Of a DNA stretch of 47,828 bases, positions 1 to 9,009 are shown piece by piece. This DNA comes from Peribacillus acanthi (GTDB taxonomy: Bacteria > Bacillota > Bacilli > Bacillales > DSM-1321): the NCBI RefSeq assembly GCF_003073175.1, contig NZ_QBBX01000012.1, positions 1 through 47,828 of the forward strand, read 5' to 3'. Positions within the stretch are counted from its first letter, which is position 1; the number at the start of each line of letters is the position of its first letter. The notes beneath the pieces are model-generated. The model had not been told where the DNA came from. It saw only the letters and a program-made list of their open reading frames with translations, and did no database searches. The translations under genes and the position numbers were made by a program.

Positions 1-52
1 ACTAATCATAATTATAGAACACCATAAAAAAATATCCTATACTTTCTTGAAA

Positions 53-238
53 TCATGTACAGATACTTGGCTTTTCATAACCAATGGTTGTACCAATCGC
101 TCCACCTAGAAATGCCACTGTCCAAATCGTCCTTTCTGGTGTACGATATTGCCCTCGTTTAGCCTTTTGTTTATCCGAGTACATGATTACAATCCCAGCA
201 ATATTGATGACGATAAAATATAGTTCTAATAAGCCCAT
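53..238 (-). pseudogene. ysdA: DUF1294 small membrane protein YsdA, probably frameshifted
   Basis: The 61 readable residues match the first two thirds of the DUF1294 family: a hydrophobic N-terminal segment, the DKQKAKRGQYR and PERTIW signature, then LGGAIGTTIG. Family members are about 90 residues and continue with a GMK..HHKTKK-like segment. Here the frame instead runs into an early stop after GYEKPSICT. Dropping one T after GGT (near position 80) gives GMKSQVSVHDFKKV in the next frame, which resembles the expected continuation, but that frame soon stops too. An AGGAGG ribosome site lies 6 bases before the ATG. The gene follows rplT as in B. subtilis. It is either a recent pseudogene or an assembly error; a shortened functional protein is less likely. 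Its function is unknown in the family. Confidence 0.6.
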
Positions 239-381
239 TTTTGCCTCCTACTAATGAGAAAACTTGACTAACGTCAAGCCAAGCTGCTTTCGATTGCCTA
301 GTTACACTGATACTTTTATTTCTAACATTGGCCACTACGGATTACTTCTTTGCTGCCCATTTATAATTCATAAAGTGAAAT

Positions 382-414
382 CTAAAAAGCCATTCCCATA
401 AATGGGAATGGCTC
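382..414 (-). terminator. Rho-independent terminator after rplT
   Basis: An 11-bp perfect stem (AGCCATTCCCA paired with TGGGAATGGCT) with a 4-base loop is followed on the minus strand by TTTTT. It closes the infC-rpmI-rplT transcript before ysdA. Confidence 0.85.
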
Positions 415-420
415 GATTTA

Positions 421-780
421 TTACTTATCGAATTGTTGTTTAGCAACTGTTGCTAATTCAGCGAAAGCTTTTGCATCAGCGATTGCTAATTCAGCTAACA
501 TTTTGCGGTTTACTTCGATACCAGCAAGCTTTAAGCCATGCATTAAACGGCTGTAAGAAAGACCGTTGATGCGAGCAGCTGCGTTGATACGAGTAATCCA
601 AAGCTTACGGAAGTCGCGTTTCTTTTGGCGACGATCGCGGAAAGCATATTGTAATGATTTCATTACTTGTTGGTTAGCAACTTTATATAATGTATGTTTT
701 GAACCGTAATAACCTTTAGCTAATTTGATAACTTTTTTACGACGTTTACGAGTAACAGTACCGCCTTTTACACGTGGCAT
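421..780 (-). CDS. rplT: Large ribosomal subunit protein bL20
   Basis: This 119-residue protein is the usual L20 length and starts [16 protein letters not shown], the family signature. A long basic N-terminal helix is followed by the globular rRNA-binding part ending [12 protein letters not shown]20 is an early assembly protein of the 50S subunit that binds 23S rRNA. In Bacillus it also represses its own operon by binding the infC leader. It is the last gene of infC-rpmI-rplT, 23 bases after rpmI, and a strong terminator follows it. Confidence 0.98.
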   Translation of the reverse strand: MPRVKGGTVTRKRRKKVIKLAKGYYGSKHTLYKVANQQVMKSLQYAFRDRRQKKRDFRKLWITRINAAARINGLSYSRLMHGLKLAGIEVNRKMLAELAIADAKAFAELATVAKQQFDK

Positions 781-803
781 GTTGTTTCCCTCCTATTTCT
801 CAA

Positions 804-1004
804 TTACTTAATATTGTCTAACATATGACGAATACGTTTGAAGTCACCTTTGCTTACAAGACCTGCTTTGCGAAGCTTACGCTTAGCTTTTGTAGATTTG
901 TTAGCAAATAAATGGCTTGTGTATGCTTTTGAACGCTTTAGCTTACCAGATCCTGTCTTTTTGAAACGCTTTGCGGATCCGCGGTGAGTTTTCATTTTAG
1001 GCAT
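804..1004 (-). CDS. rpmI: Large ribosomal subunit protein bL35
   Basis: A 66-residue, very basic protein beginning [21 protein letters not shown], the L35 signature, at the expected length. It is a structural protein of the 50S subunit. The start is supported by a GAGGAGG ribosome site. It lies between infC and rplT in the conserved three-gene operon. Confidence 0.98.
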   Translation of the reverse strand: MPKMKTHRGSAKRFKKTGSGKLKRSKAYTSHLFANKSTKAKRKLRKAGLVSKGDFKRIRHMLDNIK

Positions 1005-1036
1005 CAGATGTTCCTCCTCATTACATGGTCATTGAA

Positions 1037-1552
1037 TTACTTTTCGTTTTTCGGTGCTAAAACTAAGAACATGCTACGTCCGTCCATTTTAGGAGCCTGT
1101 TCAACAGTTGCAAGGTCGTTGCACTCTGCTGAGAAGCGATCCAATACGCGTTGACCGATTTCCTTATGGGTAATCGCACGTCCTTTAAATCGAATGGATG
1201 CTTTTACTTTGTCTCCTTTTTCAAGGAACTTACGAGCATTGCGAAGCTTTGTATTAAAGTCATGATCGTCAATAGAAGGGCTCAAGCGAACTTCTTTGAT
1301 ATTAATGATCTTTTGATTTTTGCGAGCTTCTTTGTCTTTCTTTTGTTGCTCAAAGCGGAACTTTCCGTAGTCCATAATTCTGGCTACAGGAGGCTTAGCA
1401 GTCGGAGCAACAAGAACAACATCAAGATTTACACGAGCGGCAATATCCAGAGCTTCGAACTTGGTCTTAATTCCTAATTGCTCACCGTTTTGGTCAATGA
1501 GACGAACCTCGCGGGCACGGATGCCCTCGTTTACCAACATGTCTTTGCTAAT
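1037..1552 (-). CDS. infC: Translation initiation factor IF-3 (AUU start)
   Basis: IF-3 binds the 30S subunit, checks the start codon and prevents premature 50S joining. The protein reads [20 protein letters not shown] at its N-terminus, followed by the linker helix rich in Lys and Glu and a C-terminal domain ending [12 protein letters not shown] place the start at an ATT codon, translated as Met. It is preceded 8 bases upstream by GGAGGT and gives a 171-residue product of family length; an AUU start is a known conserved feature of infC used for autoregulation. The frame is open for 31 more codons upstream, but that sequence overlaps the attenuator leader and does not resemble IF-3. It is the first gene of the infC-rpmI-rplT operon. 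Confidence 0.95.
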   Translation of the reverse strand: MSKDMLVNEGIRAREVRLIDQNGEQLGIKTKFEALDIAARVNLDVVLVAPTAKPPVARIMDYGKFRFEQQKKDKEARKNQKIINIKEVRLSPSIDDHDFNTKLRNARKFLEKGDKVKASIRFKGRAITHKEIGQRVLDRFSAECNDLATVEQAPKMDGRSMFLVLAPKNEK

Positions 1553-1775
1553 AGTTAGCCACCTCCAAGGTTTAATGGGCGAATACAACGTTTGGAAGGA
1601 ATAGCGCATGACACTTTCGATTGCAATAAAAAAGTGTGGATGCACTCAACACCCACACTGAAAGATTAAATAACGAAAGTCAATAATCAAGTCATGAACC
1701 TGTTAACTGCATAAACGCGTCATTCAGGTGAGAAGCGGGTGCCTCTTCTTCCTCAAACTAGTATTCAATTCACCT
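1553..1775 (-). promoter_or_regulatory. infC leader (L20-type attenuation leader)
   Basis: About 220 bases of untranslated leader lie between the predicted promoter and the infC start. It contains a strong terminator hairpin upstream of the ribosome site, the arrangement of the Bacillus L20 leader, where excess L20 promotes premature termination. I did not fold the competing antiterminator. Confidence 0.7.
1628..1660 (-). terminator. Attenuator terminator in the infC leader
   Basis: On the minus strand GTGTGG and CCACAC form the core of a stem followed by TTTTTT, located about 75 bases before the infC start codon. Its position inside the leader marks it as an attenuator rather than the end of a gene. 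Confidence 0.75.
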
Positions 1776-1780
1776 TAGAA

Positions 1781-1810
1781 ACTATACCATACTGTAAAAC
1801 AATCTGTCAA
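1781..1810 (-). promoter_or_regulatory. Sigma-A promoter of infC-rpmI-rplT
   Basis: TTGACA, an 18-base spacer and TATAGT on the minus strand. It is the only good promoter between the GNAT gene and infC. Confidence 0.75.
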
Positions 1811-1892
1811 ACATCTGTTTTATCAGCAACAAAATTTATACTATCAAATCATCCGTTTAATTGCAATACTTTTTTTACATTCCCATTTTTAT

Positions 1893-2390
1893 TCAATTCC
1901 GTATTTTACTCATGTAGTATTCATCTCTGTACATTCCGTCAATGAATAATGAATCACGTTTAGTGCCTTCGATTTCAAACCCCATTTTTTTATATAGTGA
2001 TAAAGCTCGTTCGTTATGTGTCAAGACTGTCAGTTCTAGACGATGAATACCATTCTTGTCAGCCCATAGATCGGCTTCGTTAAACAATTGTCTTCCAATG
2101 CCAAGTCCTCTTTCACTCTCTTTTACACCAATAACAAAATAAGCTGAATGCCGATTTCGAGCAGTTGTATTCCCAAGAATGAACATATATCCCACCAATT
2201 CCCCGTGATTCTCCCCTACAAAAATTTGTGAATGGGTATCTTCCTGGAGTTTAGATTGATGCTTTCGAAAAGCTTCTTCTGATGTTTTTCGTTCCCCAGG
2301 TCCAAAAAGCATAAAGTTCGACATCTCCACAGTCTTCATCAAAGCCAATAATTCCCCTGCATCACTTATTCTGACTTCACGGATATCCAT
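1893..2390 (-). CDS. GNAT family N-acetyltransferase
   Basis: A 165-residue protein spanning one GNAT domain. It begins with MDIREVRISDAGELLALMK, and the acetyl-CoA pyrophosphate-binding loop ERGLGIGRQLF lies at about residues 100-110. It ends with the typical NERALSLYKKMGFEIEGTKRD segment. Such proteins move acetyl from acetyl-CoA to an amine, for example ribosomal-protein N-termini, polyamines or drugs; the substrate cannot be told here. I chose the ATG with GGAGGAG 5 to 6 bases upstream rather than a start 37 codons earlier, because the extra residues lack homology. It stands alone between the repeat array and the infC promoter. Confidence 0.88.
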   Translation of the reverse strand: MDIREVRISDAGELLALMKTVEMSNFMLFGPGERKTSEEAFRKHQSKLQEDTHSQIFVGENHGELVGYMFILGNTTARNRHSAYFVIGVKESERGLGIGRQLFNEADLWADKNGIHRLELTVLTHNERALSLYKKMGFEIEGTKRDSLFIDGMYRDEYYMSKIRN

Positions 2391-2530
2391 GATTTCTCCT
2401 CCATTTATAGAATGCGAAAGTGCCTGTTTAGCCCGCAATAACCGTGGGGTTGGAGTTGAAAAAACCGCTTCTTCCTCTCCACTGATTGCATTGGATTTCA
2501 TCTCCTGGTCAAGACAGGTTCTTTCTCCAG

Positions 2531-3060
2531 CTATGATTCACTTTGTCCCCGTCAAGGGCATCATTGACTTCGTATGATTACCTTTTGGACTCTTTCCCTC
2601 CCAAAAAGGGAACCATTCACCTGCTATGATTACCTTTTGGATCATTTTGTCACCATCAAGGGCATCATTGGCTACGTATGATTACCTTTTGAACCCTTTC
2701 CCTTCCAAAAAGGGAACCATTCACCTGCTATGATTACCTTTTGGATCATTTTGTCCCCGTCAAGGGCATCATTGGCTACGTATGATACCTTTTGAACCCT
2801 ATCCCTTCCAAAAAGGGAACCATTCACCTGCTATGATTACCTTTTGGATCATTTTGTCCCCGTCAAGGGCATCATTGGGTTCGTATGATTACCTTTTGGA
2901 CTCTTTCCCTTCCAAAAAGGGAACCATTCACCTGCTATAATTACCTTTTGGATCATTTTGTCCCCATCAAGGGCACCATTGGCTACGTATGATTACCTTT
3001 TGGACTAAATCCCTTCCAAAAAGGGAACCATTCACCTAAAACGATTACCTTTTTGAACAT
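2531..3060. repeat. Tandem array of 52-bp monomers in 104-bp dimers
   Basis: Two related 52-bp monomers alternate. A carries TTTTGTCCCCGTCAAGGGC; B carries CCCTTCCAAAAAGGGAACC. Both open with TATGATTACCTTTTG. A starts at 2531 (truncated), 2625, 2729, 2832 and 2936; B at 2573, 2677, 2781, 2884 and 2988; a partial monomer follows at about 3041. The dimer period is 104 bp, once 103. Each B copy holds a perfect 7-bp hairpin (TTCCCTT with AAGGGAA, 5-base loop). Neither 52 nor 104 is a multiple of three and there is no shared open frame, so it is not coding. It fills the gap between thrS and the GNAT gene. Confidence 0.9.
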
Positions 3061-3147
3061 AATTTCTCGTCAAAAGGTCCCCAACCGACCGCGGAAATCG
3101 AGTACACTAGCTGCAATAAACAGGCTAGTTAAACAGAGCCATTATAT

Positions 3148-3180
3148 AAAGAGGCACTCTCAAAACTGAGGTGCCTCTTT
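3148..3180 (-). terminator. Terminator after thrS
   Basis: A 10-bp stem, AAAGAGGCAC with GTGCCTCTTT, lies 12 bases past the thrS stop. The T-run is short on the minus strand, so the terminator looks only moderately strong. Confidence 0.7.
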
Positions 3181-3192
3181 AGATGAAAAATA

Positions 3193-5124
3193 TTATTTTG
3201 AAACTTCTTCTTTGATTTTGTTTAAGAAATCAGCGAATGGCATTGTTTCAGAATTTTGTTCGCCATATTTTCTAACGTTTACAGCGTTTTCTTTAATTTC
3301 GTTATCCCCTACCACTAGCATGTAAGGGACCTTTTGCATTTGTGCTTCGCGAATCTTGTAGCCGATTTTTTCATTGCGGTGATCAAGGTCTACGCGAAGG
3401 CCCGCAGCTTGAAGCTGTTCTTTAACTTCTTTAGCATAGTCAAGGTGTACATCCGGAGAAACTGGGATGACTTGAACTTGAACAGGAGCAAGCCAAGTAG
3501 GGAATGCACCTTTGTACTCTTCAATTAAGAAGGCTACAAAACGTTCCATAGTAGAAACGACACCGCGGTGGATAACGACCGGACGATGAGGTTTACCATC
3601 CTCCCCAACATATGTTAAATCGAAGCGCTCTGGCAATAAGAAATCCAGTTGGACAGTCGATAAAGTTTCCTCTTTACCTAGTGCAGTTTTCACTTGAACG
3701 TCAAGTTTTGGACCGTAGAATGCCGCTTCGCCTTCTGCTTCAAAGTAATCCAAGCCCATTTCATCCATAGCTTCTTTTAGCATGCTTTGAGCTTTTTCCC
3801 ACATTGCATCATCATCGTAATATTTTTCAGTATCCTGTGGATCACGATATGACAGACGGAAGGAATAGTCACTCATATTAAAATCTTTGTATACTTCAAG
3901 AACTAGGTTAACAACTCGTTTGAACTCTTCCTTAATTTGATCAGGTCTTACGAAAATATGAGCATCATTCAATGTCATACCACGTACACGCTGAAGTCCA
4001 GCTAGAGCTCCTGACATTTCATAACGGTGCATAGTTCCTAACTCAGCAATACGAATAGGTAATTCACGATAGCTATGAATGTCATTCTTATAAATCATCA
4101 TATGATGTGGACAGTTCATAGGACGTAGAACTAACTGCTCGTTATCCATATCCATGACAGGGAACATGCCATCTTGATAGTGATCCCAATGCCCAGAAGT
4201 TTTATATAAATCTACGCTTCCCATAACAGGTGTATAAACGTGGTCATATCCTAGACGTGTTTCTTTATCTACGATGTAACGCTCAATCACTCGGCGGATA
4301 GTTGCACCTTTTGGAAGCCATAGTGGCAAGCCTTGACCAACCTTTTGGGAATTCATGAATAGGTTCAACTCTTTACCAAGCTTACGGTGATCACGTTCCT
4401 TCGCTTCTTCAAGAAGACGAAGGTGTTCAGCTAATTCTTCTTTCTTGAAGAATGCTGTTCCGTAAATACGTTGAAGCATTTTGTTATCGCTGTTGCCTCT
4501 CCAGTATGCACCGGCAATGCTTAACAATTTGAATTCTTTGATTTTTCCTGTGGATGGTACGTGGATTCCACGGCAAAGGTCAATGAAATCGCCTTGCTCA
4601 TATAATGTTACTGTTTCATTTGCTGGAATCGCTTCAATCAATTCAAGCTTATACTCATCATCAAGCTCTTTGAAAAGTTGAACCGCTTCATCGCGAGAAA
4701 CTTCTTTACGAATAACAGCAATGTTTTCGTTCACAATTTTTTTCATTTCTTTTTCAATCGCTGGCAGGTCCTCAGCCGAAATCGCTTCATCTAAATCGAT
4801 ATCGTAATAGAAGCCACCTTCGATGACTGGTCCAACCCCTAGTTTTACGTTCTTATACAGACGTTTAATCGCTTGAGCCATTAAATGCGCTGTACTGTGA
4901 CGTAGGATTTCCAAAGCCTCTTTGGAATCTTGAGTGATGATTTCAATCGAAGAATCCTCTTCAATCGCTTTTGTTAAATCAAATAATTCACCGTTTACTT
5001 TACCGGCTAATGATTTCTTCTTTAATCCCGGACTGATACTAGCAGCTATATCTTCAGTCGTCGTGCCTTTAACATACTCCTTTACTGCTCCGTCAGGGAA
5101 AGTGATTTTGATCATTTCAGACAC
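3193..5124 (-). CDS. thrS: Threonine--tRNA ligase
   Basis: The enzyme charges tRNA-Thr with threonine using ATP. Its 643 residues match the family length. An N-terminal TGS domain (about 1-65) is followed by the editing domain beginning at HSTAHLMAQ, then the class II catalytic core. The core has [12 protein letters not shown] (zinc Cys and His), HRYEMSGAL (motif 2) and [11 protein letters not shown] (motif 3), and a C-terminal anticodon-binding domain starts near [12 protein letters not shown]. The start is a GTG with AAGGAG 10 bases upstream; an ATG three codons later is the alternative. A T-box leader precedes it and it is transcribed alone. Confidence 0.97.
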   Translation of the reverse strand: MSEMIKITFPDGAVKEYVKGTTTEDIAASISPGLKKKSLAGKVNGELFDLTKAIEEDSSIEIITQDSKEALEILRHSTAHLMAQAIKRLYKNVKLGVGPVIEGGFYYDIDLDEAISAEDLPAIEKEMKKIVNENIAVIRKEVSRDEAVQLFKELDDEYKLELIEAIPANETVTLYEQGDFIDLCRGIHVPSTGKIKEFKLLSIAGAYWRGNSDNKMLQRIYGTAFFKKEELAEHLRLLEEAKERDHRKLGKELNLFMNSQKVGQGLPLWLPKGATIRRVIERYIVDKETRLGYDHVYTPVMGSVDLYKTSGHWDHYQDGMFPVMDMDNEQLVLRPMNCPHHMMIYKNDIHSYRELPIRIAELGTMHRYEMSGALAGLQRVRGMTLNDAHIFVRPDQIKEEFKRVVNLVLEVYKDFNMSDYSFRLSYRDPQDTEKYYDDDAMWEKAQSMLKEAMDEMGLDYFEAEGEAAFYGPKLDVQVKTALGKEETLSTVQLDFLLPERFDLTYVGEDGKPHRPVVIHRGVVSTMERFVAFLIEEYKGAFPTWLAPVQVQVIPVSPDVHLDYAKEVKEQLQAAGLRVDLDHRNEKIGYKIREAQMQKVPYMLVVGDNEIKENAVNVRKYGEQNSETMPFADFLNKIKEEVSK

Positions 5125-5170
5125 ACAGACTCAACTCCTTCAATTTGTAAAAAAATGGATAATAAAATAT

Positions 5171-5445
5171 AAAAAGCCCGCCCCTGTATAACAGGGACGA
5201 GCTTAATTATCAAAAGTAACCCGCGGTTCCACCCATGTTTTATTTTTCAAAAAAGAAAAATAACACTTAGAAACTGATAACGGCAGCATCCGTCAGCCAA
5301 TACTCGAGATTCTTTCATAGCTGAAGTTCAAAGGTGGTAAGCAATCTGCCTGGATGGAAAGCTTGCAGCCTTGGCTTTCCTCTCTGTGAACCATACCCAG
5401 AATACCCATATCCTTATCATGACATTTCAATATAAATGTATTATG
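5171..5445 (-). promoter_or_regulatory. T-box leader of thrS
   Basis: The leader contains the hallmark T-box sequence GGGTGGAACCGCG (minus strand, 5221-5234) followed by a terminator with arms CCCTG and CAGGG, which ends in TTTTTAT at about 5171. An AGAGAGGAA element and a GATAAGGATATGG segment sit in the 5' half, as expected for Stem I. Uncharged tRNA-Thr would stabilise the antiterminator and allow thrS transcription. An ACC triplet (TTACCACCTTTGAA) could be the threonine specifier, but I did not fold Stem I to prove it. Confidence 0.9.
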
Positions 5446-5451
5446 TAGGAT

Positions 5452-5480
5452 ATTATAGATGGTTATTCAAGGAAAATCAA
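5452..5480 (-). promoter_or_regulatory. Sigma-A promoter of thrS
   Basis: TTGATT, a 17-base spacer and TATAAT on the minus strand, just upstream of the T-box. Confidence 0.75.
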
Positions 5481-5504
5481 GAGGGCAAAAGCGGAACTTT
5501 TTTT

Positions 5505-6377
5505 CTAAAGAACTCGGTCTTTTTCGTTTATTTTTTCGTATTGCATCGAATAAAATTGGGCTATCGTCTTGATGGATGCCCTTTCTTCAAAAATCCTCAT
5601 TACCGTTTGTATCACTCCATGATCCGTCCGATCCGCATAGAGAAAAAGCCTTTCTGGAGCGATTGAAATCAATGGAGCTATTAAATTCGAGTCGATATAC
5701 ATTGGATTTTCCGCAAGGAGCTTCCGGTCTATTAGCTTGATAATCTCCCTTTTTTCCAATTTTTCAAATGTCTCTGAATAGAATTCCACGCTATCTTTAT
5801 GTAAAACATGCAATACATTTGCCTTCGGTTTCTGTGAATGCATGAATTCCCTTAGAAAATGGATAAAGTTTTGATAATCTTGTTCAAGCTTATATTCATC
5901 TATGGCCATTTCAACAAATTCCAATAGCTTTTCATTTAGACCTTTGAGACGGAACTTCGAAAATGAGTGGAATGAAAAGGATGTATTTGCTTGTAGAATC
6001 GGATGCATACCATTCTTTACGACAACTTTTTCATTTTGCCAAAAACAATCCGGTGAATTTGTATTGTTCTGGCCTTCAATAATTGATATAGCAATATCCA
6101 CAATATCAGCAATTTCTTCACTTTCTTGATAATAAAACTTCTCTCGGACTATTTGTTCAAGCCACTGTATCATCAGTTCATTTTTCATATAAGCAAACAA
6201 GCTATCACTAATCCATTCTAGCATTGGAAAAAAGTTCTGTTCTTCAATGAATAAATAAATGCTTTCTCCGTTTTCATACTTCATATATGTGTGAAGCTCC
6301 GCACTTAAAGGATGTGCAAAAGCATATTTCGTGATTGAAGCTGCTTCTTTCTCAGAAGCAAAATGAATGTATACCAA
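5505..6377 (-). CDS. ytxC: Sporulation protein YtxC
   Basis: A 290-residue soluble protein with no signal peptide or membrane segment, lying between dnaI and thrS exactly where ytxC lies in B. subtilis. The middle part (SFHSFSKFRLKGLNEKLLEFVEMAIDEYKLEQ) and the C-terminal half match my memory of the YtxC-like family, which is linked to sporulation; its biochemical role is unknown. The start is TTG preceded by an AAGGGGGG ribosome site. A terminator separates it from dnaI, so it is probably transcribed on its own. Confidence 0.8.
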   Translation of the reverse strand: MVYIHFASEKEAASITKYAFAHPLSAELHTYMKYENGESIYLFIEEQNFFPMLEWISDSLFAYMKNELMIQWLEQIVREKFYYQESEEIADIVDIAISIIEGQNNTNSPDCFWQNEKVVVKNGMHPILQANTSFSFHSFSKFRLKGLNEKLLEFVEMAIDEYKLEQDYQNFIHFLREFMHSQKPKANVLHVLHKDSVEFYSETFEKLEKREIIKLIDRKLLAENPMYIDSNLIAPLISIAPERLFLYADRTDHGVIQTVMRIFEERASIKTIAQFYSMQYEKINEKDRVL

Positions 6378-6549
6378 CGATACCCCCCCTTGCCATGCTT
6401 CCTATTTCATATATATGGGATAAGCTATAAGAATAGAATTAGAAAACATACAAAACTCGCAGATTGGCAAGCCATCGTCCACTAGGAGGAACATTTTCAC
6501 ATCAAAAACCACTTTAACAATTGGATTCAGCGCTTCAAACTCCAAAATA

Positions 6550-6582
6550 AAAAACCACCTCTAAAGTGAATAGAGGCGGTTT
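6550..6582 (-). terminator. Terminator after dnaI
   Basis: The stem AAACCGCCTCTA paired with TAGAGGTGGTTT is followed by TTTATTTT on the minus strand, starting 5 bases past the dnaI stop. Confidence 0.85.
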
Positions 6583-6587
6583 GATTG

Positions 6588-7526
6588 TTAATCTCTTAAA
6601 TTTTTCCCTTTTAACAACACCGGTTTTGCAAGAGTACGAATCCTTTCCATCAGCCTCTTAGCTTTCACTTGCTCAACTTCCCCTCTTTGTGAAGTTGTCA
6701 TATGAGCCTCTAATCCTTGGAAATCGAAATTAGAGGTGAAAAAGGTCGGTAAGCTCTCAAGCATACGAAATTGAAGTATCGGTCCTAAAACTTCATCACG
6801 AGCCCAACTGGACATCGTTTCGGCACCAATATCATCTAACATTAAAATATTGGCTTTTTTAATCGTATCGATTTTATCATTCAATGAATGGTCTTGTATG
6901 GAAGCCTTCATCTCTCTGAAAAAGTCGGGGACATACACAATCATGGTAGGAATTTTTCTATCTGCCAGTTCATTGGCGATTCCTCCAAGTAAATAAGATT
7001 TTCCGACTCCAAAGCTACCGTGGATATACAATCCTTTCGCTTTCCTTCCTTGATCTAAATCCTCGATAAACTGCATCGCTTCAGCAACAGCAAATAGTCT
7101 TTCTTCCGTAACATTCGTGCTGTTAAAATCCGCCATTGAAGCGGATAGAATATCTTTTGGAACGTATAGGCTTTTGATAAAGCTTTCGTGACGCTTTCTA
7201 TCATCTGCTGCCATTTTTCTTGGACAGCGATCATATTGAAGGTCAATTCTATTTCTTTGGATGATCAATTCCGGATGGTATCCTTCCATCATATTAACGC
7301 AACCTTCAAGACTAGGGCACTTTTCACAATTTTTACTTTGTGTACTGAACTCGTACAATTTAACTAGACTTTTATCTACCATTTCCTTAGTAACGGATGT
7401 GCTATGTTTGTTCAAGAAAACGGCAATATCAGGATCATTTAACACTTCATTTCTAATGCTCTCGTATCGTTCGTTAAACTGCGATGTATTCGTTAACTTA
7501 CTTAGCCTTTTCGTTATTTTCTCCAT
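6588..7526 (-). CDS. dnaI: Primosomal protein DnaI, helicase loader ATPase
   Basis: DnaI loads the replicative helicase DnaC during initiation and restart. The N-terminal helicase-binding domain carries a zinc-binding set (NCEKC, then GCVNMMEGYH and RCP). The C-terminal AAA+ domain has Walker A GSFGVGKSYLL and Walker B ILMLDDIGAE. I chose the ATG that gives MEKITKRLSKLTN, which aligns with B. subtilis MEPIGRSLQG. It yields 312 residues and has AGAGGTGA 8 bases upstream. A GTG four codons earlier overlaps the dnaB stop and leaves no room for a ribosome site. It is co-transcribed with dnaB. Confidence 0.95.
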   Translation of the reverse strand: MEKITKRLSKLTNTSQFNERYESIRNEVLNDPDIAVFLNKHSTSVTKEMVDKSLVKLYEFSTQSKNCEKCPSLEGCVNMMEGYHPELIIQRNRIDLQYDRCPRKMAADDRKRHESFIKSLYVPKDILSASMADFNSTNVTEERLFAVAEAMQFIEDLDQGRKAKGLYIHGSFGVGKSYLLGGIANELADRKIPTMIVYVPDFFREMKASIQDHSLNDKIDTIKKANILMLDDIGAETMSSWARDEVLGPILQFRMLESLPTFFTSNFDFQGLEAHMTTSQRGEVEQVKAKRLMERIRTLAKPVLLKGKNLRD

Positions 7527-7534
7527 AACAGGCT

Positions 7535-8944
7535 TCACCTCTTTTTAAGCCTTTTAATTTTTTCCTCTAGCTCTTTCCGCTTCTGTTCGAGCTCAGGAGA
7601 TAATTCCTCTCCAGCAGAGGATGGTTCAGATATGTTGTTCTCGCTCATCCAATCTGGGATGTACTCTTGACGCACAACCTTTTTTTGTCTTGATGATTTG
7701 TCTTGCTTTGTTTTCTTTTCTTCTTGCCAAGAAAGATACTGTTGATTTTCTTTTTTTGCAAGATCCATAGCTTCTTTAACCGTTTTGATATTCTTTCTTG
7801 CCCAATGGCCTGCTATTTTATCTACATACCCTTTTGTCAATTTCATATCCGTTTTGATCATGACATATTCAATTAGGACATTGACAACACCTGGAGGAAG
7901 CTGCTGATTCATCATGATGCCTTCCACTATCGTGATATCTGATTTGGATGGTTCTGCACCGCCAGAAAGCTCTTTTAAACGTTTTAATGGCGAAACAGTC
8001 TCAAGATGGCGAATATGCTTTTCCTCTTCATTCTTAGGCTCTGAAGTCAAAGAATGAAGGTGAGGCGGCTGAACTCTTTCTGCTAAAGTAGGCAGGTCAT
8101 CCTGATACTCAATTTGGTACCAATCTCTTGCATTTTTCCGTAACGCCTCTATATTGATTTCCTTGTTTTCATCCACTGAACGTAAAACCAGTCCCTGCAT
8201 CTGCAATGGATTAATCCCATAAAGAAAGGCAATTTTTGCGATTGCTTCTTTTACCTTTGAACTGAAAGACTTTTTTGAAATAAACGTACTACTTAATCCA
8301 GCAAAGAATAAGCTGAAATCAAATGATTCCTCAAATCCGCTTGGTGATGAACCCTCTTGTCTACCGATATATTGATGAGAAGGTTCTGGACGAAGATCAT
8401 CCTTGGATTCATCGGATACATACAGTGATTCCATTTGCCCCGAAATGAATACTTCTGAAAAGCTTTTCGTTACCGGTTCAAATTCCTTTTCATCCACAAT
8501 CTTATCACTAAAGAATTCCTTTAGCTTTTGATAATGCTGCTTCCCCAATCTTTTATGCAAATAGATATTTAACATTCCATCTTGGAAAAATTCCTCGGGT
8601 GTCAATGGAGGCTGCAATTCATAGATAAAATGTTGATTATCTGAAGACTTCTTTCTCCAAACCTTCAATAAACCAATTCCCTCTAATTTCTTACGGGCTT
8701 CATAGATTTCACCTAAATTTAAACTCATAACATTCATTAATCCACGGTGGAAGGAATAGCCACTTGACCAAATTCTATTCTGTTCCAGTTCACTCCAAAA
8801 AGTGACATATAAGCTTAGCGGAATCGACCCAATTAATGGTTGATACAATAAAGCAATCACTTTCCGATCATAATCATGCAATAAACCATTTGAAGATATT
8901 TCATAGCTATCTACCGGCACTAATTCTTGCCAATGCTTAGACAT
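7535..8944 (-). CDS. dnaB: Replication initiation and membrane attachment protein DnaB
   Basis: This is the Firmicutes DnaB, not the helicase: with DnaD and DnaI it loads helicase at oriC and at stalled forks. The N-terminal DDBH1-type region contains LYQPLIGSIPLSLY and LEGIGLLKVW. The C-terminal DDBH2 region contains NQQLPPGVVNVLIEYVMIKTD and KIAGHWARKNIKTVKEAM, then a charged tail ending KRKELEEKIKRLKKR. The ATG giving MSKHWQELVPVD aligns with the B. subtilis start and has GAAAGG 8 bases upstream; a TTG 12 codons earlier runs into the nrdR terminator. The product is 469 residues. Confidence 0.95.
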   Translation of the reverse strand: MSKHWQELVPVDSYEISSNGLLHDYDRKVIALLYQPLIGSIPLSLYVTFWSELEQNRIWSSGYSFHRGLMNVMSLNLGEIYEARKKLEGIGLLKVWRKKSSDNQHFIYELQPPLTPEEFFQDGMLNIYLHKRLGKQHYQKLKEFFSDKIVDEKEFEPVTKSFSEVFISGQMESLYVSDESKDDLRPEPSHQYIGRQEGSSPSGFEESFDFSLFFAGLSSTFISKKSFSSKVKEAIAKIAFLYGINPLQMQGLVLRSVDENKEINIEALRKNARDWYQIEYQDDLPTLAERVQPPHLHSLTSEPKNEEEKHIRHLETVSPLKRLKELSGGAEPSKSDITIVEGIMMNQQLPPGVVNVLIEYVMIKTDMKLTKGYVDKIAGHWARKNIKTVKEAMDLAKKENQQYLSWQEEKKTKQDKSSRQKKVVRQEYIPDWMSENNISEPSSAGEELSPELEQKRKELEEKIKRLKKR

Positions 8945-8978
8945 ATACTCAACCTTTCCCAAAAAACTACTGGCTAGC

Positions 8979-9009
8979 AAAAAAGAGCTAAAGCACCCTT
9001 TTAGCTCTT
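8979..9009 (-). terminator. Terminator overlapping the nrdR stop codon
   Basis: AAGAGCTAAA and TTTAGCTCTT form a 10-bp stem followed by TTTTTT on the minus strand. The 5' arm includes the nrdR TAA, so a ribosome finishing nrdR would cover it. It lies only 35 bases before the dnaB start. Confidence 0.75.

Noticed and set aside
1553-1645. 31-codon N-terminal extension of IF-3
   Set aside because: It overlaps the leader attenuator and is not IF-3-like; the ATT start with a strong ribosome site fits better.
2391-2501. 37-codon N-terminal extension of the GNAT protein
   Set aside because: No homology to the family, and the internal ATG has an excellent ribosome site.
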